Part shown: in pieces, positions 6,927 to 10,650 of the stretch
How the letters are laid out: each line of letters starts with the position of its first letter
Numbering within the stretch: position 1 is the stretch's first letter
Assembly: GCA_010028775.1 (NCBI GenBank)
Contig: RHAF01000040.1
Span: 1-10,650, forward strand
DNA: 10,650 nucleotides
Origin: Verrucomicrobiota bacterium
GTDB lineage: Bacteria; Verrucomicrobiota; Verrucomicrobiia; Methylacidiphilales; Verrucolacustridaceae
Direction: 5' to 3'
Program-made: the position numbers and the translations under genes
The notes under the pieces: generated by a model
What the model was told of the DNA's origin: nothing
Seen by the model: only the letters and a program-made list of their open reading frames with translations
Database searches by the model: none

Positions 6927-7361
6927 TTACCCCCCCGTGCCGTCGGCACAGGAAATCGTGGCCCCGCCCGCCGGCTTGACCTCCAAAAGAAGATAACGCC
7001 ACTGCCCGGTGGGGCTTTTATCGGCCCGTAGCACCACCTTGGCCACCCCCCGGTTCCCCATCACGCTGAAATCCAGATGCGCTGTTCCCCGGTCCGGCAG
7101 ATCCTCGATTTCGCCCGTCACCGACCAACCCACCCGGACCGGCTCCCCGATCGCCTCCGCCACCCGACGATCCGTGCCTACCCGCCGAACCGCCTCCTGC
7201 ATGACCTCCGTCTTTTTCAACATCGCATAGCTCATATGCAGCGTCGCCAATCCGATTCCAAACACCCCGGTCACCACCCCCGCCAAACCAAGAACCACCC
7301 ACCGGCGTGCCTTTTTTTCCCATGCCATCAACTCAGCCTGGCTCATCAGACGGGAACTCAT
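6927..7361 (-). CDS. Small membrane protein, Coa1-like (cytochrome oxidase assembly factor 1-type domain)
   Basis: The 144-residue product has one transmembrane helix (21-42, WVVLGLAGVVTGVFGIGLAT). An extracytoplasmic domain follows: EVMQEAVRRVGTDRRVAEAIGEPV (52-75), VGWSVTGEIEDL, GTAHLDFSVMGNRGVAKVVLRAD (92-114) and a strand WRYLLLEV. The run of residues repeatedly predicting 'G-P/G-x-G-x-a-x-V' and the helix 'A...V..AIGEPV' match the Coa1/TIM21-like family, used in mitochondria for assembly of cytochrome c oxidase and seen in bacteria as short anchored proteins of unclear role. No oxidase subunit gene is in view, so the function is inferred from fold resemblance only. The ATG at 7361 has AGGAAA just upstream; the frame is open to 7472 but that part is not needed. 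The gene ends six bases from the convergent glucosaminidase gene and diverges from the DHPS-like operon. Confidence 0.7.
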   Translation of the reverse strand: MSSRLMSQAELMAWEKKARRWVVLGLAGVVTGVFGIGLATLHMSYAMLKKTEVMQEAVRRVGTDRRVAEAIGEPVRVGWSVTGEIEDLPDRGTAHLDFSVMGNRGVAKVVLRADKSPTGQWRYLLLEVKPAGGATISCADGTGG

Positions 7362-7446
7362 GTTTCCTACTCTGGTCGACCCTCCGCAACCCGTCCATCC
7401 CCACTCTCGCCCCCTGCCCCGTTTCCGACTACGATTTCGTAACTTC

Positions 7447-8337
7447 ATGCTGAACCTCGAATCTCTGACCACTCTCTGCCAAAAGCATTCCGCCGACCTT
7501 CAAGCCCGGGTGGCCGAATGCCGAATTCGCGACCAGACGTTCCATCTTCGGGACGCCCCCCATCTGATGGGCGTAATCAATCTCAGTCCCGACTCCTGGT
7601 ATCGCGAAAGCGTCGTGCTCTCCACCGAGGCCGCAATGGAAAAAGCACGGCGCCTGCGGACCGAGGGCGCCCACCTCATTGATCTGGGGACGGAGTCCAC
7701 CCTCGCCCATGCCATCCGCGTCGATCCGTTATCCCAATCACAAAAACTTCTCCCCATCGTCCAAACCCTCTCCCGGGAGGGAATTTTACTTTCCGTGGAG
7801 ACCTACCACCCTTCCACCGCCCGGGATTGCCTGGAAGCGGGTGCTGCGGTTCTCAATCTGACCGGCACGCATCCGTCCGACGAAATTTACCGCATGGTCG
7901 CCGATCACCAGGCCGGTATTGTTCTCTGCTACGTTCAGGGGTCAAACGTGCGTGAAGTCGGTGATTTTGTCCGTTCGCCGGACCACGCCCGGACCCTGAA
8001 GGAGTATTTCCAAAAGGAGATCGACCGAGCCACCTCCGCCGGAATTCGTGCCATCTGGATCGATCCGGGCCTCGGTTTCTACTACCGCAACCTGCAGGAC
8101 AGTGCCGATCGGATCCGTTACCAGGCGGAAACCTTCCTTCATTCCTTCCGGTTGCGCACCCTGGGTTGGCCGGTTTGCCACGCCCTGCCGCACGCTTTTG
8201 AGTTTTTTCAGGAAGAGGTCCGTTCCGCCGAAGCCCTCTTTGCCGTTCTCGCGATCCTCGGGAAAACGGACCTTCTTCGCACCCATGAGATTCCCAAAGT
8301 TCGCGCCGTGGCGCGCACCCTCGGGGTGCTTTCATGA
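7447..8337 (+). CDS. Divergent dihydropteroate synthase-like protein
   Basis: True FolP joins dihydropterin pyrophosphate to p-aminobenzoate. This 296-residue protein has the family TIM-barrel order: MGVINLSPDSW (41-51, for MGILNVTPDSF), IDLGTESTLA (78-87, for IDVGGESTRP), LSVETY (115-120, for SIDTY), GAAVLNLTG (132-140, for GA.IINDVSG), IWIDPGLGFYY (203-213, for DPGIGFGK) and LLRTHEI (276-282, for RVHDV). Pterin or phosphate ligands Asn45, Asn137, Asp206, Arg278 and His280 are kept, and Glu118 replaces the usual Asp. The Arg after EST, the Lys after GFG and the whole SRK motif are missing (CHALPHAF, 244-251), so the site for p-aminobenzoate is absent. I chose the ATG at 7447; an ATG at 7360 would add a low-complexity proline-rich leader. 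Its stop overlaps the next gene's start (ATGA). It is likely a paralogue with an altered substrate, not the housekeeping folP. Confidence 0.8.
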   Translation: MLNLESLTTLCQKHSADLQARVAECRIRDQTFHLRDAPHLMGVINLSPDSWYRESVVLSTEAAMEKARRLRTEGAHLIDLGTESTLAHAIRVDPLSQSQKLLPIVQTLSREGILLSVETYHPSTARDCLEAGAAVLNLTGTHPSDEIYRMVADHQAGIVLCYVQGSNVREVGDFVRSPDHARTLKEYFQKEIDRATSAGIRAIWIDPGLGFYYRNLQDSADRIRYQAETFLHSFRLRTLGWPVCHALPHAFEFFQEEVRSAEALFAVLAILGKTDLLRTHEIPKVRAVARTLGVLS

Positions 8338-9065
8338 AGAACTTCCCCGCCCGAACGCCTCTGGCCCTGATCACCGGCGCATCGCAGGGACTGGGGGCAC
8401 ATCTGGCACGGGAGCTTGCTTTGGACGGCTTTCGGGTTCTGGTTCACCACCGCCGCAACCGGACCGGGGCCCTCCGCCTCGTCTCACAAATCAGGTCTTT
8501 GGGGGGGGAGGCGGAGGTCGTCCAGGCGGATCTCGCCCGCCCGGCCCAGATCGATCGTCTATCCGCCTACCTTCGAAAAAAATTCGGCCGGCTGGACCTT
8601 TTGATCAACAATGCCGGCACCTACCGGCCCACCCCCCTCCTCCGCACCTCCCCGGGCGACTGGCGGGAAGGGTTGGAGAGCACCGCCACCGCCACCTTCC
8701 ACACCATCCGTGGAACCCTCTCCCTTTTTTCCCGTTCCGGCGGCCGCATCATCAACCTCGGGGATTCGGCCTGCGACCGCCTTTCCGCCCGTAAAATGTC
8801 TCCGGGCTACCATTTGGGTAAAATCGGCGTTCTTTTGCTGACCCGCTCCCTTGCCCCGGAACTCATCCGCAAGAAAATCACGGTGAACTGCATCTCTCCG
8901 GGATATCTGGAAAACAGCATCCAACTTCCCAAACCTTCCTCTTTACCAGGGGGCCGGGTGGTCTCTTTGGACGAGGTTCTGGCCGCCGTCCGCTACCTGA
9001 TCTCCACGGAAGCCTCCCAAGTCACTGGCACAAACCTGATTCTCTCCGGGGGGTGGAATCTTTGA
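8334..9065 (+). CDS. Short-chain dehydrogenase/reductase with pteridine-reductase-like active site
   Basis: The 243-residue product is a classical SDR: ALITGASQGLGAHLA (11-25, nucleotide binding), VLVHHRRNR (35-43; basic residues after strand 2 suggest NADPH), LINNAG (90-95), YHLGK (159-163; Tyr159, Lys163) and VNCISPGYLENS (184-195). The usual catalytic Ser position is in RIINLGDSACDRLS (138-151), which resembles the NLCDAMVDQP stretch of Leishmania PTR1, where Asp181 completes an Asp-Tyr-Lys triad; here Asp144 would do this. PTR1 and bacterial FolM reduce pterins such as dihydromonapterin or dihydrofolate. The neighbour, a DHPS-like gene whose stop overlaps this start by four bases, supports a pterin substrate. 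A GGGGTG sequence upstream of the ATG may serve as ribosome site. An ordinary 3-ketoacyl-ACP-reductase-like role is the alternative. Family call firm, pterin role moderate. Confidence 0.82.
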   Translation: MKNFPARTPLALITGASQGLGAHLARELALDGFRVLVHHRRNRTGALRLVSQIRSLGGEAEVVQADLARPAQIDRLSAYLRKKFGRLDLLINNAGTYRPTPLLRTSPGDWREGLESTATATFHTIRGTLSLFSRSGGRIINLGDSACDRLSARKMSPGYHLGKIGVLLLTRSLAPELIRKKITVNCISPGYLENSIQLPKPSSLPGGRVVSLDEVLAAVRYLISTEASQVTGTNLILSGGWNL

Positions 9066-9087
9066 ATCGCACCGCCACGACACCCGC

Positions 9088-9864
9088 TTAACTGGCAGTC
9101 CGGCAACCGGCCCTCCAAAGAGGTTGCCAACCCAGCCTCCGCAACTTTGCGTTGCTCACTCTTTTGTTTCTTCTCTCTTTCCTGCCTTCCGGCCAACGTC
9201 CCGCCGGAAATCCCCTTCTGAGCGGCTCATCCTCGCACACATTGTAGATTTGCCTTTTTTTTCCCAAGACCAGACCCACCGCCCGGGCTGCGTCCTTCAC
9301 CTGGACCACGTTCACCCATCGTTCCGGGCCTTCTTGGCTTTGCCGCTGTTCCCTGCCAGGCCCGTAAATTCCCCCGCAACGCAAAACCGATCCGCCCACA
9401 CCCAGGGCCGACCTCTCCGCCTCCACCATAGCCATCGAGCGCTCGTCATGTCTGGCGATGGGAGAGTCCTCGTCCACCCAACCCCCGTCCGCCTCGGCGT
9501 ACACCGAGGTGGACGAAATATAGATCAATGGCACACCCCGCTCCGCCGCCCAAACCGCTGCCCGCTGGGCCCCATGCCGATGCATTTCGTTGAAGGCTGA
9601 TTCCTCGCCACGGGAGGGACTCAGCGACCAGACCAACCCCTGCCACCGGCCAACAAGCCCATGCCAAAAAGTGGAATCGACCGCATCGGCTTGGACCACC
9701 CCGGAAAATTCGCCCCTCAGAAGCTCCGCTGATTTTTCAGACCGCACCACCGGCACCACCAACCAACCTCCGGCCAACGCCTCCCGGGCCACTGCACCAC
9801 CCAAAAAACCGGCCCCTACCACCAACAGGCGAGGGGTCCCGATATCAGGGTGGCTGGATTTCAC
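9088..9864 (-). CDS. NAD(P)-binding atypical SDR / epimerase-like protein, YeeZ-like
   Basis: The product is a 258-residue Rossmann protein with a clear dinucleotide motif LLVVGAGFLGGAVA (13-26), then WQGLVWSLSP (74-83), VPLIYISSTSVYAE (111-124, Ser and Tyr of the extended-SDR centre) and LRCGGIYGPGR (161-171). It resembles YeeZ and similar atypical extended SDRs of unknown substrate. The catalytic Lys of YxxxK is not in the usual place after Tyr122 (AEAD follows), so it may bind a nucleotide sugar or cofactor without classical epimerase chemistry. The C-terminal part is basic (GRKERRNKRVSN) and ends in a short LRRLGWQP segment typical of the family. The GTG start at 9864 has no clear ribosome site. 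The gene converges on the pteridine-reductase-like gene and diverges from the tRNA. Molecular function is not assignable from sequence. Confidence 0.8.
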   Translation of the reverse strand: MKSSHPDIGTPRLLVVGAGFLGGAVAREALAGGWLVVPVVRSEKSAELLRGEFSGVVQADAVDSTFWHGLVGRWQGLVWSLSPSRGEESAFNEMHRHGAQRAAVWAAERGVPLIYISSTSVYAEADGGWVDEDSPIARHDERSMAMVEAERSALGVGGSVLRCGGIYGPGREQRQSQEGPERWVNVVQVKDAARAVGLVLGKKRQIYNVCEDEPLRRGFPAGRWPEGRKERRNKRVSNAKLRRLGWQPLWRAGCRTAS

Positions 9865-9891
9865 CCCGGAATCCGTCTAAAAAGAATGGTG

Positions 9892-9978
9892 GGACGAGTG
9901 GCGGAGTGGTTGAACGCGGCGGTCTTGAAAACCGCAGACGCCGAAAGGCGTTCGTAGGTTCGAATCCTACCTCGTCCG
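9892..9978 (+). tRNA. tRNA-Ser (anticodon UGA)
   Basis: The 87 bases fold as a class II tRNA. The acceptor stem is GGACGAG/CTCGTCC (9892-9898 with 9971-9977) and the D arm is GCG/CGC. The anticodon stem is GCGGT/ACCGC with loop CTTGAAA, giving anticodon TGA. The long variable arm ACGCC-GAAA-GGCGT marks it as Ser, and the T arm is GTAGG-TTCGAAT-CCTAC. The discriminator is G and CCA is not encoded. It sits in a gap between the YeeZ-like gene start and the end of the AT-hook gene, four bases from the latter's stop. Confidence 0.96.
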
Positions 9979-9982
9979 GCGC

Positions 9983-10414
9983 CTAGCCCCTCAGGTGGTA
10001 ATGCCCGGGGCCGACTTTGCGCAGACCCTGGATCTTTTTCACGTTCTGGTAAAACCAGGTGTCCAGTCTCTGCCTCTGGATGTTCAGCTTTCCGGCCAAA
10101 TCCTTGATTTTCAGACCGGTCTTCCCAGATTTCTTCAGGTGAGACAGGATGACATCCCTCAAGCCCCCGCGGCGCGCAAACTTGCGACCGGTGCCTCGAC
10201 GGCCGGCCGGACGCCCCCTCTTGGCAGGACGCCCGCGACGGCGACCGCCCCGGGCAATCCGGTTGGCTCCCCGGGCCACGGCGGAAGCACCCGCCCCCAC
10301 AACCTTGGCCACCGAACGCTCCACCTTGAGCAGTTTCTTTTCAAGACTTTCCTTTTTCCGCAACAGTTTGATGATGCGGCCGAATTCCGTTGCTGTGAGT
10401 TTTGTTAGATCCAT
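9983..10414 (-). CDS. Small basic AT-hook / winged-helix DNA-binding protein
   Basis: The 143-residue product has three parts. An N-terminal helix (6-40, ATEFGRIIKLLRKKESLEKK) is heptad-like and may pair as a coiled coil. The middle (52-82) is Arg/Gly-rich with two GRP cores (RRGRPAKRGRPAGRRG), the signature of AT-hooks that bind the minor groove. The C-terminal domain (85-143) has helix-turn-helix character (LRDVILSHLKKSGKTG, KIKDLAGKLNI, RLDTWFYQNVKKI) and ends in a small wing (GLRKVGPGHYHLRG). This suggests a nucleoid-associated or chromatin-like protein that may also regulate transcription; I do not know a named gene. The next gene upstream encodes a SWIB-domain protein, itself of chromatin type. 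A perfect palindrome lies three bases from the ATG, pointing to autoregulation. The function is inferred from composition and domain shape. Confidence 0.85.
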   Translation of the reverse strand: MDLTKLTATEFGRIIKLLRKKESLEKKLLKVERSVAKVVGAGASAVARGANRIARGGRRRGRPAKRGRPAGRRGTGRKFARRGGLRDVILSHLKKSGKTGLKIKDLAGKLNIQRQRLDTWFYQNVKKIQGLRKVGPGHYHLRG

Positions 10415-10416
10415 AT

Positions 10417-10431
10417 GTTAGAAATTCTAAC
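10417..10431. promoter_or_regulatory. Perfect palindrome, possible operator at the AT-hook gene start
   Basis: GTTAGAA-A-TTCTAAC has 7-base perfect arms and lies three bases upstream of the ATG at 10414. A half-site GTTAGA recurs inside the gene at 10404-10409. On the minus strand it contains TAGAAT (10429-10424), close to the TATAAT -10 box, so a bound repressor could block polymerase or ribosome. If that -10 is used, transcription would begin almost at the start codon. No good -35 box is visible. An operator role is inference. Confidence 0.45.
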
Positions 10432-10453
10432 GATCTATCTGACGAATAGCCAT

Positions 10454-10495
10454 AAAAAAAATGTCCCGCCGGGGATATGTTTCCCCGACGGGACA
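10454..10495 (-). terminator. Intrinsic terminator of the SWIB gene
   Basis: A hairpin TGTCCCGCCGGGGA/TCCCCGACGGGACA (10462-10475 and 10482-10495, one mismatch, six-base loop) is followed on the minus strand by a run of eight T (10461-10454). It sits 45 bases after the SWIB stop and before the AT-hook gene, so the AT-hook gene probably has its own promoter downstream of it. On the plus strand a T-run (10502-10507) also follows, but six bases away. Confidence 0.85.
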
Positions 10496-10539
10496 GATTG
10501 CTTTTTTACCCCAAGGCTGGAGCCCCGGAGCGGAAAAAC

Positions 10540-10650
10540 TTATTTAACGTGTTTGCTGGCGTATTTCGTCAGCTCAAACATGTTGGCCGAGCTTTTTCCT
10601 CCAAAGAGGGGCTTGAACAACTCGTCTGCGTGGATCATCCGCTTGTTCTT
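10540..10650 (-). CDS. SWIB/MDM2-domain protein, C-terminal end (cut by the window edge)
   Basis: Only the last 36 codons are inside the window. They read KNKRMIHADELFKPLFGG then KSSANMFELTKYASKHVK, which matches the end of the SWIB/MDM2 domain (pattern NKR-I-AD--L--LFG---VNMFEMTK-LSKHL). SWIB domains occur in eukaryotic SWI/SNF chromatin-remodelling subunits and, in bacteria, mainly in Chlamydiae and other PVC members, including fused to a DNA topoisomerase; stand-alone small SWIB proteins also occur. Here the stop directly follows the domain, as in the stand-alone type, but the upstream part is not visible. An intrinsic terminator follows at 10454-10495. It probably acts as a DNA- or protein-binding nucleoid factor; this is inferred from the family. 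Confidence 0.88.
   Translation of the reverse strand, partial: KNKRMIHADELFKPLFGGKSSANMFELTKYASKHVK

Noticed and set aside
6938..6950. GTGCC-GTC-GGCAC hairpin between convergent genes
   Set aside because: Short, inside the end of the Coa1-like gene and without a T-run on either side; not convincing as a terminator.
9892..9983. tRNA-Ser as an integration site of a mobile element
   Set aside because: No integrase and no repeat of the tRNA 3' end elsewhere in the window.

Overview
The window is a compact, GC-rich bacterial chromosome segment. Genes lie on both strands with very short gaps, and no stretch over about 100 bases lacks a gene or RNA. I see no phage, transposon or CRISPR sequence. 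The best taxonomic guess is Verrucomicrobiota (Opitutae-like) or a relative in the PVC group. This rests on the SWIB-domain gene at the right edge, the basic AT-hook/winged-helix protein beside it, and the style of the NlpC/P60 and hypothetical secreted proteins. It is inference; no rRNA or other strong marker is present.

Left part (1-3472): a 5-formyltetrahydrofolate cyclo-ligase gene on the minus strand stops just before its conserved C-terminal motif and looks truncated or frameshifted. Diverging from it is a UlaG/NAPE-PLD-like metallo-beta-lactamase-fold hydrolase. That gene converges on a secreted NlpC/P60-type cysteine peptidase, which diverges from a membrane-anchored protein of 440 residues that I do not recognise.

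Centre (3469-6920): fabI (enoyl-ACP reductase) and a phosphoglycolate-phosphatase-like HAD hydrolase form a minus-strand pair with a 4-base stop/start overlap. Diverging from fabI is a TerC-family membrane protein, followed on the same strand by a membrane-anchored glucosaminidase (peptidoglycan hydrolase). With the NlpC/P60 gene, this gives the window two probable cell-wall enzymes.

Right part (6927-9864): a small Coa1-like membrane protein diverges from a two-gene operon. The operon encodes a degenerate dihydropteroate-synthase homologue whose stop overlaps (ATGA) the start of a short-chain reductase with a pteridine-reductase-like active site (Asp-Tyr-Lys). The synthase keeps most pterin-pocket residues but lacks those that normally hold p-aminobenzoate and catalyse its condensation. 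This pair is the most interesting candidate for an undescribed pterin-related function. A YeeZ-like NAD(P)-binding protein lies convergent with it.

Right edge (9892-10650): tRNA-Ser(UGA) on the plus strand, then two minus-strand genes for chromatin-like proteins: a small very basic AT-hook plus winged-helix protein, and the C-terminal end of a SWIB/MDM2-domain protein. A strong intrinsic terminator separates them, and a perfect 15-base palindrome sits directly upstream of the AT-hook gene start.
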